Below, piece by piece: positions 1 through 8,338 of a stretch of 64,000 nt of DNA. How positions within the stretch are numbered: the first letter of the stretch is position 1; every line of letters starts with the position of its first letter. Made by a program: the position numbers and the translations under genes. The notes under the pieces are model-generated. The model was not told where the DNA came from, searched no databases, and saw only the letters and a program-made list of their open reading frames with translations. Source of the DNA: Streptomyces sp. CB02923 (lineage in GTDB: Bacteria; Actinomycetota; Actinomycetes; Streptomycetales; Streptomycetaceae). The stretch covers positions 1 through 64,000 of the forward strand of contig NZ_LWKZ01000025.1 in the NCBI RefSeq assembly GCF_001905005.1, in the 5' to 3' direction.

Positions 1-1
1 C

Positions 2-337
2 GGCGAGGTCGTCGGGCTGGTGGCCAACCAGCCGCAGTCGCTGGCCGGGGTGCTGGACATCGAGGCCAGTGAGAAGGCCGCCCGCTTCGTGCAGATGTGC
101 GACGCGTTCAACATTCCCATCGTGACGCTGCTGGATGTGCCCGGCTTCCTGCCGGGCGTGGACCAGGAGCACGGCGGCATCATCCGGCACGGCGCGAAGC
201 TGCTGTACGCGTACTGCAATGCGACGGTGCCGCGGATCTCGGTGGTGCTGCGCAAGGCGTACGGCGACTACCTGGCCTCCCTCGGACTGGCAGCCACCCT
301 GTGCTGCTACAAGCAACTACTCCGCCTCACCACATAG
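2..337 (+). pseudogene. Truncated acyl-CoA carboxylase carboxyltransferase (beta) subunit, 3' part
   Basis: The reading frame is open from the left edge, so the gene starts outside the window. The residues GIIRHGAKLLYAY and VPRISVVLRKAYG match the carboxyltransferase beta subunit of propionyl-/acetyl-CoA carboxylases, which transfers CO2 from carboxybiotin to an acyl-CoA. In that family KAYG is normally followed by G-A-Y and roughly 130 more residues. Here similarity stops at KAYG, about 20 unrelated residues follow, and a TAG ends the frame. The active-site region is therefore incomplete and the product is probably non-functional. The break lies at the left border of the accessory block, which suggests disruption by recombination or insertion; an assembly join is an alternative. 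Confidence 0.8.
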
Positions 338-553
338 GACAACGTCTAACTTTCGGGCTACGCGTTACGAAGGCCTGGAAGGTCGTGACGGGTGGTGTTC
401 CATGATCGCGACCGATCCGGTTTTGCCTGCTCAGAGGCATGTCAGCCTCATCGGCGTAACGCACAATCCAAGTGCCGTCCCGTCCGCGCACGCATCGCTC
501 ACGCAGAACCGTGGTCCAGGCAAGTCAGATAACACCTGCCCGGACCACGCCCC
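338..553. other. Non-coding spacer between the carboxylase fragment and the Type ISP gene
   Basis: No credible gene is seen. The spacer lies downstream of both flanking reading frames, which converge here. It contains the left copy of the direct repeat that recurs next to the tRNA-Thr gene. I see no integrase fragment and no copy of the tRNA 3' end. Confidence 0.5.
483..505 (+). repeat. Left copy of accessory-block flanking direct repeat
   Basis: A 23-base segment matches 11335-11357 at 22 positions; the last 17 bases (489-505, CACGCATCGCTCACGCA) are identical. Both copies lie in non-coding DNA just outside the accessory genes, 10,852 bp apart. This could be an attachment-site remnant or an integrase arm-site remnant. 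Confidence 0.5.
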
Positions 554-3500
554 CTACTCGAGGACGTCCAGCGGCGGCAGTCCGTCCACGATTTTCATCG
601 TTTCCAAACTCACCGTCACGACCCGCTTGAAAAGGTCGATGATGTAGCGCGGGTCTTCGGACCAGTCGTTGGGGTCATTGGTGATCTCCGACGCCTTGTC
701 GACCTTGACCTGGTACTGGTTGATTACCCATTCGATTGCAGAACGGGAACCGAGCTGGTAGCGAAATGCCTCCTCCGGGATATTGGTGAGAGTCACGCGG
801 TGATTGTAGACAACCGTCGAACGGTCCTGCTGCCCCTTCACCCTTGGGATCTTCATCTTGGCTACCCGGTACAGCTCGCGCGGCGGGGTTCCGGACGCAT
901 CGCCGGTCACGGTCTCGACGATGCCTCCGTACGGCTCGGCCTGCTCGTAGTTGATGTGCAGGTCAGCAAGATCGCGGCCAGCCTCGGCGAAGCCTCGGAA
1001 ATCACGCACTTGCGGGATGCGCGGAAGGGACTTCTTCAGGTCAGCAACGAATCGACCACGGTACTCTGGGGAGTGGAGCAGGCCGTATGTGTAGTAGAAC
1101 ACATCATCTTTGGTGATACTGGTGTCGTGGTAAGTCTCTTGGAAATCTCGGAAGGCGGCTTCGGTGATGTTGTCGACACGCTCGAAAGAATCACTCTCAT
1201 CATCGAAGTCGAAGCCCCCTTCGGCTGCAAGCTCACGATATATGTAGCGAACGAAGTACGGGCCAACGCTCTTGGTTCCGACCGCATGCAGGTCGGGAAT
1301 CGAGTCTGTCATCAGGACCGAAAACGGCTCGTCGGACCCAGTACCGGTGATGTAGAAGCCGATATTTCCCCGTTCCGGCGTTGGGAACATCTGGGGCAAC
1401 TTCCCCGGCCGATGGTTAAGGTCTTGGTCGAAATAGACGGCCTGTCGGTTGAAGGGCCTGTAGGTGCCGATGACCACGCGATCCACGTCGTAAGCAATCT
1501 TCTTGCCCTGGGCAACCCTGGAGATCAGGCTGGAAGACCAGCTGATTCGCCTGGGGTCTCGGTCGATGTGGGCCTCGGCGTCGGCAGCCTTCGGGGCGGT
1601 GATCCCAGCGACCATGCAGCGCTTGTCAAACTCTGCAACCTGCCGGTCGTAGAAGTTGACCATTGACTCCACGTTCTCTCGAAGTCTCTGCGCGGAGTAG
1701 TTATATACCCAGGCATCACGGTTTGTCTGCAGGCCAGGCGAGTAGAGGGAAAATATGGCAGCGTTCTCCCCCTTTGCAAGCTTATCCCCAACCGGACGGT
1801 AATTTGAGAACCGCACGTCTCGCTGATTGACCCAGTCACCGTCAGCATTGGGTCGCAGGCGCTGCCACTCCACCGTATCGATGCCCTGGGCACCGAGGAT
1901 TCGAAGCTTGTCGTCGCGGCTAAAGTAGTCACCAATGTCCCGGTAATAAAGCGCGCAACCCGATGCCCCGTCATTGGTCTCGCCCGCCTTGACCAGTATC
2001 AGGATGGCAACTGTATTCCGACTGCCCGAGTTGAAGATCTTGCCGCCTTCTTTGCGAGACAGCTCTCCAGCCGTGCGCTGATTTCCGCGCAGATTATAGC
2101 AATAGATCGCGTCAAATTCGTCAACCAAAGACTTACGCAGTCCGTCGGCAGTATTTCCGTCAATGTATCCCCCGTTGGATACGTAGGCAACAATGCCCTC
2201 GCCCTTGATGCGATCGGATGCCCAACGGATGGCACGGACGTAGGAGTCGTACAGAGAGTTCTTGTTCGTGGCTGTCGACAGAGCAGCATAGGTGTGCTTG
2301 ATACGCTCGTCCAGCACCTCGTACTTCACATTCTGATTGTCGTCGTTCGCGTTATCCTGGCCCACCGAGTAAGGCGGGTTGCCCACGACGACGGCGATAG
2401 GCTGCCTGCGCTGCTTCTTCGCGCGCTCACTGTTGCCTTCCAGGACATCCATTCCGTCGAATTTTGCTGTCCCTTCGGCAAGTTGAAACGTGTCTGCAAG
2501 GACGATGCCTTCGAAGGGTTGGTAGTCGCCGTCGGCAAGGTCGTGAAAAGCAGCCTCGATGTTGACCGCGGCAATATAGTAAGCAAGCAAGACGATCTCG
2601 TTGGCATGCAGCTCACTCGTGTACTTGCGTAGCAGATCCTGCGGCTTGATAAGACCAGATTGAAGGAGGCGTACAGGGAAGGTTCCAGTGCCGACGAATG
2701 GGTCGATGATCTGGACGCCTTCGTCCGACAGAGAGCGGCCAAGGTGCTTTAGTAGAGCCTGCTCGGTGGCACGGATTATGAAGTCAACGACCTCGATGGG
2801 GGTATATACAATACCGAGCGCATCAGCGGTCTTCGGCAGAGCAGTCTTGAAGAACTTATCGTACAGCTCGACGATGACACGCTGGCGGCCCTCATGGTTG
2901 TCGATACCCTCGGCGCGGACCTTCACCGAATGGTAGAAACCCTCTAGGGTTTTTGCCTCAGCGTCCAGTCCATGGTCGTCGAGGATGCCTAGCATGCGCT
3001 GCATGGCCTTAGAAATCGGATTGTGCTCGGCGAATTCATAGTCTTTGAACAGGGCATCGAATACTGGCTTGGTGACGATGTGCTGCGCAAGCATATCGAT
3101 TGCATCGGACTCGGTGACACCAGGGTTTATGGTCGCGCGCAGCTCGCCGACGAACTCTTGAAATACGGATTGCTTCTCGGGGAGCACTAGTGCTGCCTTG
3201 ATACGTGTGACGTGGCGGTCGGCGATCTGGGCGATGTCCTTGGCCCAGTCCTCCCAGTAGTGGCGTTCACCGACCTTGTCGACGATGCGGGCATAGATGG
3301 CGTCTCGCCAGTCGCTCACGGAGAACAGGGCGTCTTGGATGTGCTGGGCGCTCTGGGCTTCCTTGTCCTTGGCGTCCTTGGCACTGTCGGCGGTGCTGGA
3401 ACCGTCCTGGTCGCCGATCGTCTCGTCGTTGGGCCCGATACTACCGATGCCGATTTTGTTGTCGGGCTTGTTCTTGTTGAGGTCGATCTGGTTGACGGTC

Positions 3501-5434
3501 GCGTTGAAGCGGTCATCGTGAGCGCGCAGCGCCTGGAGGACCTGCCAGACCGTCTTGAAGCGCTGGTTGTCGGCAAGGGCCTTCTCCGGTGTCATCCCAG
3601 CAGGAACAGCGACAGGCAGGATGATGTAGCCGTAGTTCTTGCCGGGTGCCAGGCGCATCACGCGGCCGACGGACTGGACGACATCGACCACCGAGTTGCG
3701 GGGGTGGAGGAAGAGGACAGCGTCCAGGCTGGGGACATCCACGCCCTCGGAGAGGCAACGGGCGTTGGAGAGGATGCGGGCCTGGTTCTGGCCGGGCTCC
3801 TGCTTGAGCCAGTCAAGGAGCCGGTTGCGCTGCAGAGTATTGAAGGTGCCGTCGACGTGGTTCACATCGCAATGGAGCACATCGTCGTCCGCGTCATCGT
3901 AGGCGTCGACGACCTCTTTGAAGCGATCGGCGATCGACTTGGAGTCTGCGATGGAGCGGGCGAAGGCGACCGCCCGCTTCATTGGGGCCTCGTCTTCAGC
4001 GAAGCCGGAGCCGTCGGCGAAAGTGCCGGTGCGCTTAGCCATGGCATTCCAGCAGCCGATAATCTTCGCGGCATCGTCGATGTTCAGTTCGGCAGATCCG
4101 CCAGCGATGCCCTGTTGCAGAGTCTTAGCGACCACGTCCTCGTCAATGGTGAGAATGAGGACTTTGTAGTCTGTGAGCAGCCCCTGTTCAACGGCCCGGC
4201 CGAAGCCGAGGCGGTGGAACTCGGGGCCGAACATCTGCTCGTTATCCATCGAGACAAGGACAGCTTCTGCGTTCTTCGCATCGGCTTTGGTGTCCTCGTT
4301 GTAGATGCGCGGGGTGGCCGTCATGTAGAGGCGGCGGTCGGCACCGAGGTAGTTGTCGTCGTGAACTCGCACGAAGGCCGACTCATCGTGTCCAGCGAGT
4401 GTGACACCAGTGGTTCGATGGGCCTCGTCACATAGAATGAGATCGAAGCGGGGCAGCCCCTTCTTCTGGGCCGCAGAAATCGTGGCGATGGACTGGTACG
4501 TGGAGAACACCACGGTCAGCCCTGGCGCCGCCTCCACGCTGGCCATCTGCTGGATCAAGCGATCCGGATCCGTGGTGGCGGGCAACGCCAGGTCGTGAGT
4601 GGCCATGTCCTTGTCGTCACCCTTGGCCTGCTGCTTGCCGACCTTGGTGTCCGAGCACACCGCGAAGGGCCTCAGCGACACCTCAGCCTCGAAGGACCAC
4701 TCGCGCAGGGTCTGCGAGAGCAGGGCGATGGAGGGCACCAGGAACAGGACAGAGGTGTGCTCCCCTTCGCCGGCAGCAGCGCGCTCCTTCTGAAGCCGTT
4801 CTACGATCTTCAGGCCGGTGAAAGTCTTGCCGGTACCGCAGGCCATGATCAGCTTGCCGCGGTTTTGATCTGCGAAGCCCACGAAGACGTCGTCGATGGC
4901 CGCGCGCTGGTGCTTTCGCGGTTCCTTCTTCTTCTGAAGGGCCAGCTCGATGGGATCGTCGACCGCGGGCAGACGCCATTCCACCGGGCTGTTGGCGATG
5001 TCGGACAGGCCGAGGCGCGTGACGGGGATCTGCTGGTCATCCAGCGCGGCCTCGGCGTGAACGCCCCACTTCTCCGTCGTGGAAACGATCATGCGGCGGG
5101 TGAAGCCGCCTTTGCCGGAAGCCGTGAAGAAGGAGTCGATGTCGTCCTTCTGAATGGTGTGCTGGGGCTCGTAGAACTTGCACTGGATGGCACAAAAGCC
5201 CCCGGTCTCCCGGTCCTGTGCCACCAGGTCAATGCCCGTGTCGCGCTTGTCGTGCTCCGCTCCCGGCCAGTCAGCCCACATCCATACCCGACTGAACTGC
5301 TCGGTCCACTGAGGATCGGTGCTCAGGTACTGGAGGATTAGCTCTTCGAAGCGCGTGCCGCGATCACGGTTCTTCCCAATCGAGCCGCGGCGGATCGCCC
5401 TAATGACGTCGTGTACGGACGTAGTCGTGGCCAC
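554..5434 (-). CDS. Type ISP restriction-modification enzyme (nuclease-helicase-methyltransferase)
   Basis: This single 1,626-residue polypeptide has the architecture of Type ISP enzymes such as LlaGI. An N-terminal Mrr-like PD-(D/E)xK nuclease has D69 and Q84-x-K86. A superfamily 2 helicase follows, with Walker A ACGTGKT near 198-204, DEAH at 336-339, TATPR near 372 and QSVGRVMR near 587. A gamma-class N6-adenine methyltransferase has DPFVGTGTF at 911-919 and NPPY at 1019-1022, and a C-terminal part would hold target recognition. It would methylate an asymmetric site on one strand and translocate and cleave unmethylated phage DNA. All key motifs are intact. The start is GTG, with GGGAAG about 9 bases upstream. 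No partner subunit lies nearby, as expected for this class. Codon use is visibly less G+C-biased than in the core genes, suggesting transfer. Confidence 0.93.
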   Translation of the reverse strand: MATTTSVHDVIRAIRRGSIGKNRDRGTRFEELILQYLSTDPQWTEQFSRVWMWADWPGAEHDKRDTGIDLVAQDRETGGFCAIQCKFYEPQHTIQKDDIDSFFTASGKGGFTRRMIVSTTEKWGVHAEAALDDQQIPVTRLGLSDIANSPVEWRLPAVDDPIELALQKKKEPRKHQRAAIDDVFVGFADQNRGKLIMACGTGKTFTGLKIVERLQKERAAAGEGEHTSVLFLVPSIALLSQTLREWSFEAEVSLRPFAVCSDTKVGKQQAKGDDKDMATHDLALPATTDPDRLIQQMASVEAAPGLTVVFSTYQSIATISAAQKKGLPRFDLILCDEAHRTTGVTLAGHDESAFVRVHDDNYLGADRRLYMTATPRIYNEDTKADAKNAEAVLVSMDNEQMFGPEFHRLGFGRAVEQGLLTDYKVLILTIDEDVVAKTLQQGIAGGSAELNIDDAAKIIGCWNAMAKRTGTFADGSGFAEDEAPMKRAVAFARSIADSKSIADRFKEVVDAYDDADDDVLHCDVNHVDGTFNTLQRNRLLDWLKQEPGQNQARILSNARCLSEGVDVPSLDAVLFLHPRNSVVDVVQSVGRVMRLAPGKNYGYIILPVAVPAGMTPEKALADNQRFKTVWQVLQALRAHDDRFNATVNQIDLNKNKPDNKIGIGSIGPNDETIGDQDGSSTADSAKDAKDKEAQSAQHIQDALFSVSDWRDAIYARIVDKVGERHYWEDWAKDIAQIADRHVTRIKAALVLPEKQSVFQEFVGELRATINPGVTESDAIDMLAQHIVTKPVFDALFKDYEFAEHNPISKAMQRMLGILDDHGLDAEAKTLEGFYHSVKVRAEGIDNHEGRQRVIVELYDKFFKTALPKTADALGIVYTPIEVVDFIIRATEQALLKHLGRSLSDEGVQIIDPFVGTGTFPVRLLQSGLIKPQDLLRKYTSELHANEIVLLAYYIAAVNIEAAFHDLADGDYQPFEGIVLADTFQLAEGTAKFDGMDVLEGNSERAKKQRRQPIAVVVGNPPYSVGQDNANDDNQNVKYEVLDERIKHTYAALSTATNKNSLYDSYVRAIRWASDRIKGEGIVAYVSNGGYIDGNTADGLRKSLVDEFDAIYCYNLRGNQRTAGELSRKEGGKIFNSGSRNTVAILILVKAGETNDGASGCALYYRDIGDYFSRDDKLRILGAQGIDTVEWQRLRPNADGDWVNQRDVRFSNYRPVGDKLAKGENAAIFSLYSPGLQTNRDAWVYNYSAQRLRENVESMVNFYDRQVAEFDKRCMVAGITAPKAADAEAHIDRDPRRISWSSSLISRVAQGKKIAYDVDRVVIGTYRPFNRQAVYFDQDLNHRPGKLPQMFPTPERGNIGFYITGTGSDEPFSVLMTDSIPDLHAVGTKSVGPYFVRYIYRELAAEGGFDFDDESDSFERVDNITEAAFRDFQETYHDTSITKDDVFYYTYGLLHSPEYRGRFVADLKKSLPRIPQVRDFRGFAEAGRDLADLHINYEQAEPYGGIVETVTGDASGTPPRELYRVAKMKIPRVKGQQDRSTVVYNHRVTLTNIPEEAFRYQLGSRSAIEWVINQYQVKVDKASEITNDPNDWSEDPRYIIDLFKRVVTVSLETMKIVDGLPPLDVLE

Positions 5435-5681
5435 TGCGCTTCGCTTCCCATCTCTGCTGGAGGCACGCGGAGCCGCGCGCCAAGAAGATCACACCAGAAG
5501 TACTCAGAACCTTACTGGCATCAGCGGACACGACGGAGGCGTGATGGCGAATTTCGCATATAGGTGTACGTGCAGATCATGTCGCGACCCGGCGTCCTGA
5601 GCCTGTACGCGAGAGCGCGACGCAGCTCAGGACTGCCCGGCCGTCCTTCCGGGCATGTAGTCGCCCATGGACAAGGTGACC

Positions 5682-6230
5682 ATGGTCTGGGCAAGGCAGG
5701 TTGCGGAGGCGGAGCTCTGTGATGTGCTTCCTCGGCGGTGGGCACACAGCCAGGGCGTGGTATCCTGTGCGGCTGAGGTCGGGCGGGCCCTGGGAGAGGA
5801 TGCCAACCTGTTGACGGCCGCTGCCGCGCTGCATGATGTCGGGTACGCACCCCGACTCTCAATGACCGGGTTCCACCCGCTGGACGGGGCCCGGTTCCTC
5901 CGTGACGAGCACGGGGCCGACGAGCGGCTGGTGCGGCTGGTTGCGAACCACTCGTTTGCGCTCCTTGAGGCCGAAGAACGCGGGCTGCGAGAGGTGCTCG
6001 CTACGGAGTTCCCACTGCTGGAGGAGCCACTGCTTGTGGACGCCCTCGTGTACTGCGACATGACGACGACGCCCGACGGCAGCCGGACCGCCGCGCAGGA
6101 CCGGGTCGGGGAGATCGTCGGCCGCTACGGCGCGGACAGCGTGGTCGGGCGGTTCATCCGTCGGGCGTCGCCGGAGATCTTCGCGGCGGTGGCACGGGTG
6201 GAGGCGGTACTGGCAGCTCAGCCGAGGTAG
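5682..6230 (+). CDS. HD-domain phosphohydrolase
   Basis: An HD-superfamily metal-dependent phosphohydrolase. Counting from an alternative ATG at 5667, the ligands are H27 (RWAHSQ), the H56-D57 pair (LHDVGY), H95 (ANHS) and D131 (YCD). I prefer the ATG at 5682 because AAGG lies 5 bases upstream of it, while 5667 has no ribosome site; the protein is then 182 residues. The family includes nucleotidases and (p)ppGpp or deoxynucleotide hydrolases; the substrate is unknown. It converges on the NUDIX gene and overlaps it by 13 bp. A small hairpin (5634-5640 paired with 5649-5655) lies just upstream. It is not clearly in the operon of the rightward enzymes, but proximity suggests a shared nucleotide-related role. 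Confidence 0.8.
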   Translation: MVWARQVAEAELCDVLPRRWAHSQGVVSCAAEVGRALGEDANLLTAAAALHDVGYAPRLSMTGFHPLDGARFLRDEHGADERLVRLVANHSFALLEAEERGLREVLATEFPLLEEPLLVDALVYCDMTTTPDGSRTAAQDRVGEIVGRYGADSVVGRFIRRASPEIFAAVARVEAVLAAQPR

Positions 6231-6685
6231 GGGTAGGTGCCGGCGAGGTAGTCCCCGACCTGCTGTCGCATGCTCGGATGAATGTCGTACTGGTCGAGGT
6301 CGGCCGGCTGGACGAAGCGGACACCGTCGGCCTCGTCGTTGATTGTGGGCGCCCCGCCGACGGGGCGGCCGATGTAGGTGTTCTCGTACTGCTGGCGGAT
6401 CTCGCCGTCGGTGTAGGCGACGATGTGGTTCGGGTTGGTGTAGACGCCGAGGAATCCGGTGATCTCCGCGATGATGCCGGTCTCCTCCAGGCATTCGCGG
6501 ACCGCGCACTCGGCCGCGGTCTCGCCGATGTCCTGGGCTCCGCCGGGGAGCGCCCACTGGCCGGTGTCGCGTCGGCGCTGGAGGAGGATGGCGCCGGTCT
6601 CGTCGACAACGAGAAGGTTGCTGGCCGGGATGAGAGTGTTCGCCTTCGGGGCGGTGGGGTCGTTGTAGTACTCAGTCCTGCCCAT
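6218..6685 (-). CDS. NUDIX hydrolase
   Basis: A 155-residue NUDIX protein. The box GX5EX7REUXEEXGU is complete: G49, E55, R63-E64, E67-E68 and G70. It hydrolyses a nucleoside diphosphate linked to another moiety; the substrate cannot be read from sequence. The start overlaps the end of the XRE regulator by 14 bp on the same strand, so the two are probably translationally coupled. The 3' end overlaps the convergent HD gene. A regulator-NUDIX pair divergent from HAD and radical SAM genes suggests that the NUDIX enzyme handles a nucleotide-type compound of the same pathway. Confidence 0.88.
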   Translation of the reverse strand: MGRTEYYNDPTAPKANTLIPASNLLVVDETGAILLQRRRDTGQWALPGGAQDIGETAAECAVRECLEETGIIAEITGFLGVYTNPNHIVAYTDGEIRQQYENTYIGRPVGGAPTINDEADGVRFVQPADLDQYDIHPSMRQQVGDYLAGTYPYLG

Positions 6686-7478
6686 GGTCGGCGGTCCTCT
6701 CCTGGTCGGGTGCCCATGGCCGCGCGGCGGCCCAGACGGCGTCGAAGCTCTGAGCGTAGATGTCGAACCACCCTGTGCCTTCTGCCCTCTTGAGGTGGAG
6801 GAGGGGGTTGGCGCTGGCCGGTTGTCCCCAGATGTGGGGGTTGACGAGCAGGTTGTCGTCGTAGCGGAACATGGACGTGTAGAGGGTGGTGTCGTGGAGC
6901 CGTACGGCGCACCCGGTCTCGCCCAACAGGGGCCGGTAGTAGGTCAGCGAGGCGCGGATCTTGGCGGCGAGAGTGTCGCCGATTCCCTCCTCACGGCCCC
7001 GGATGGCGACTGCCTGACCGTTCGGGTCGCCGAAGCACAGGCGCACCCGAACTCCCTCGGCGGCACGTTCGGCGAGCATCTTGGCAACGTGGGGATTGGA
7101 CTGGGCGAAGAAGGTGCCGGAGAAGACGAGGACGCCGATCTCGTGCCGAGCCTCTCGCAGCAGCGCGAGCCAGGCGTCCCGGGGCACGCTGGCCCGGTTC
7201 TGGTAGGTGCCGACCAGTTCGGTGCCTGACCCGTCCCGCGGTCGGCCGGGACGCGTGGACGGCTCAGGCCACAGGAAGGTCTCCTCCACGCGCAGGTATC
7301 GCGCGACGCGGAAGCGGTGCCGGGCATGGGGAATCCGCCCGCCCAGCCACCGGCTCACCGTTTTGGGATCTACCTCGCAGCTCTCCGCAAGGGAGTCGGG
7401 CGAGACGCCGCGCTGGCCGAGCACAGTGCGCAGTCGGTCGTTCACAGCAGCTATCGAATCGGTGCACCGCGTGATCAC
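6672..7478 (-). CDS. XRE-family regulator with C-terminal ligand/PLD-like (DUF5919-type) domain
   Basis: Residues about 12-70 form an XRE/Cro helix-turn-helix (GVSPDSLAESCEVDPKTVSR). The remaining ~190 residues resemble the C-terminal domain labelled DUF5919 in Streptomyces XRE proteins; this domain call is from memory and less certain. Starts are ambiguous: GTG at 7478 gives 268 residues, while a GTG 11 codons in is also plausible; neither has a strong ribosome site. It leads a two-gene operon with the NUDIX gene and is divergent from the HAD gene across about 62 bp. That gap holds two CGTCC elements 10 bp apart, and three such elements precede the radical SAM operon, so this protein is the likely regulator of all of them. 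Confidence 0.8.
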   Translation of the reverse strand: MITRCTDSIAAVNDRLRTVLGQRGVSPDSLAESCEVDPKTVSRWLGGRIPHARHRFRVARYLRVEETFLWPEPSTRPGRPRDGSGTELVGTYQNRASVPRDAWLALLREARHEIGVLVFSGTFFAQSNPHVAKMLAERAAEGVRVRLCFGDPNGQAVAIRGREEGIGDTLAAKIRASLTYYRPLLGETGCAVRLHDTTLYTSMFRYDDNLLVNPHIWGQPASANPLLHLKRAEGTGWFDIYAQSFDAVWAAARPWAPDQERTADHGQD

Positions 7479-7481
7479 GCA

Positions 7482-7497
7482 AGGACGTTTTGGGACG
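7482..7497. promoter_or_regulatory. Paired CGTCC operator candidate in the XRE/HAD divergent promoter
   Basis: On the minus strand, CGTCC occurs twice with a 10-bp period (plus-strand GGACG at 7483-7487 and 7493-7497), in the context CGTCCCA-NN-ACGTCC. The same 15-bp pattern matches 13 of 15 bases upstream of the radical SAM gene. Spacing of one helical turn suggests cooperative binding on one DNA face. A -10-like TACTCT at about 7529-7534 ends shortly before the HAD ATG, so that mRNA may be leaderless. Confidence 0.5.
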
Positions 7498-7540
7498 CGG
7501 CCACTGAAGCGGAACTCCGCCGACTGCCTACTCTGGCGGC

Positions 7541-8233
7541 ATGGAGCTCTTCGTCCTGTGGGACATCGACCACACCCTCATCGAGAACGCGGGGGTGAGC
7601 AAGGAGATCTACGACGCTGCCTTCGCTGCCCTCTCGGGACGCGAGTCCACGGAGCCGGCGCGTACCGAGGGGCGTACGGATCGACTGATCATGCGCGACA
7701 TGTTCGTCCGCGAAAGGCTGCCCATACCTGACTGGCCCTTCATCGAGGCCGCGCTCGCCCAGGCGGGGGAAGCGCGCCTGGATGAGCTGCGCAGGCGCGG
7801 GGCTGCCCTGTCCGGTGTCCATGAAGCACTGAAGACCGCCTCCGCTCAGAGCGGTTGGGTCTCCTCCGTCCTCACCGGCAACATCGTCGCCAACGCCCGT
7901 GTGAAGCTGTCGGCGTTCGGCCTCGACTCGCTTCTGGATCTATCGGTGGGCGCCTACGGAGCGGACGCCGAACTCCGTCCCCATCTGGTCGCTGTCGCCC
8001 GCGAGCGCGTGCAGCGGCTGCATGGTGTTCCCGCTGACGTCCCCACCGTCCTCGTGGGGGACACTCCTCGTGACGTGGAAGCGGCTCTGACCACAGGCTC
8101 CGGGATCCTCGCCGTCGCCTCAGGCATCCACACCCCGGAGGAACTGACCGCCGCCGGCGCTGCCGAAGTCCTGCCCGACCTGTCGGACACGAAGCGTGTC
8201 CTCGGCATCCTGGAGTCCTTCGCAGGTCGCTGA
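7541..8233 (+). CDS. HAD-superfamily phosphatase
   Basis: A 230-residue haloacid dehalogenase-type hydrolase. Motif I is D8-I-D10-H-T, motif II is the Thr in VLTGN, motif III the Lys in ARVKL, and motif IV the Asp in LVGDTPRDVEAA. A helical cap lies between motifs I and II, as in the phosphoglycolate phosphatase/beta-phosphoglucomutase subgroup. It should remove phosphate from a small phosphorylated metabolite. It is transcribed divergently from the XRE-NUDIX operon and is followed by a 105-bp gap with its own CGTCC array before the radical SAM gene. There is no clear ribosome site, in line with a leaderless start. Confidence 0.88.
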   Translation: MELFVLWDIDHTLIENAGVSKEIYDAAFAALSGRESTEPARTEGRTDRLIMRDMFVRERLPIPDWPFIEAALAQAGEARLDELRRRGAALSGVHEALKTASAQSGWVSSVLTGNIVANARVKLSAFGLDSLLDLSVGAYGADAELRPHLVAVARERVQRLHGVPADVPTVLVGDTPRDVEAALTTGSGILAVASGIHTPEELTAAGAAEVLPDLSDTKRVLGILESFAGR

Positions 8234-8236
8234 AAA

Positions 8237-8262
8237 CGTCCCAGGACGTCCTCGGACCGTCC
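8237..8262. promoter_or_regulatory. Triple CGTCC operator candidate upstream of the radical SAM operon
   Basis: CGTCC occurs at 8237-8241, 8247-8251 and 8258-8262 (periods 10 and 11 bp). The first two lie in CGTCCCA-GG-ACGTCC, matching the element at the XRE/HAD divergent promoter. The array starts just after the HAD stop and about 75 bp before the GTG of the radical SAM gene, a normal operator position. Confidence 0.5.
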
Positions 8263-8338
8263 CTGAACGCGGTACCGAGGTCCCCGAGCGGAAAGCCACT
8301 ATCAGGCTCCCAACAGACAGTCAGCCCAAGGAGCCGAT

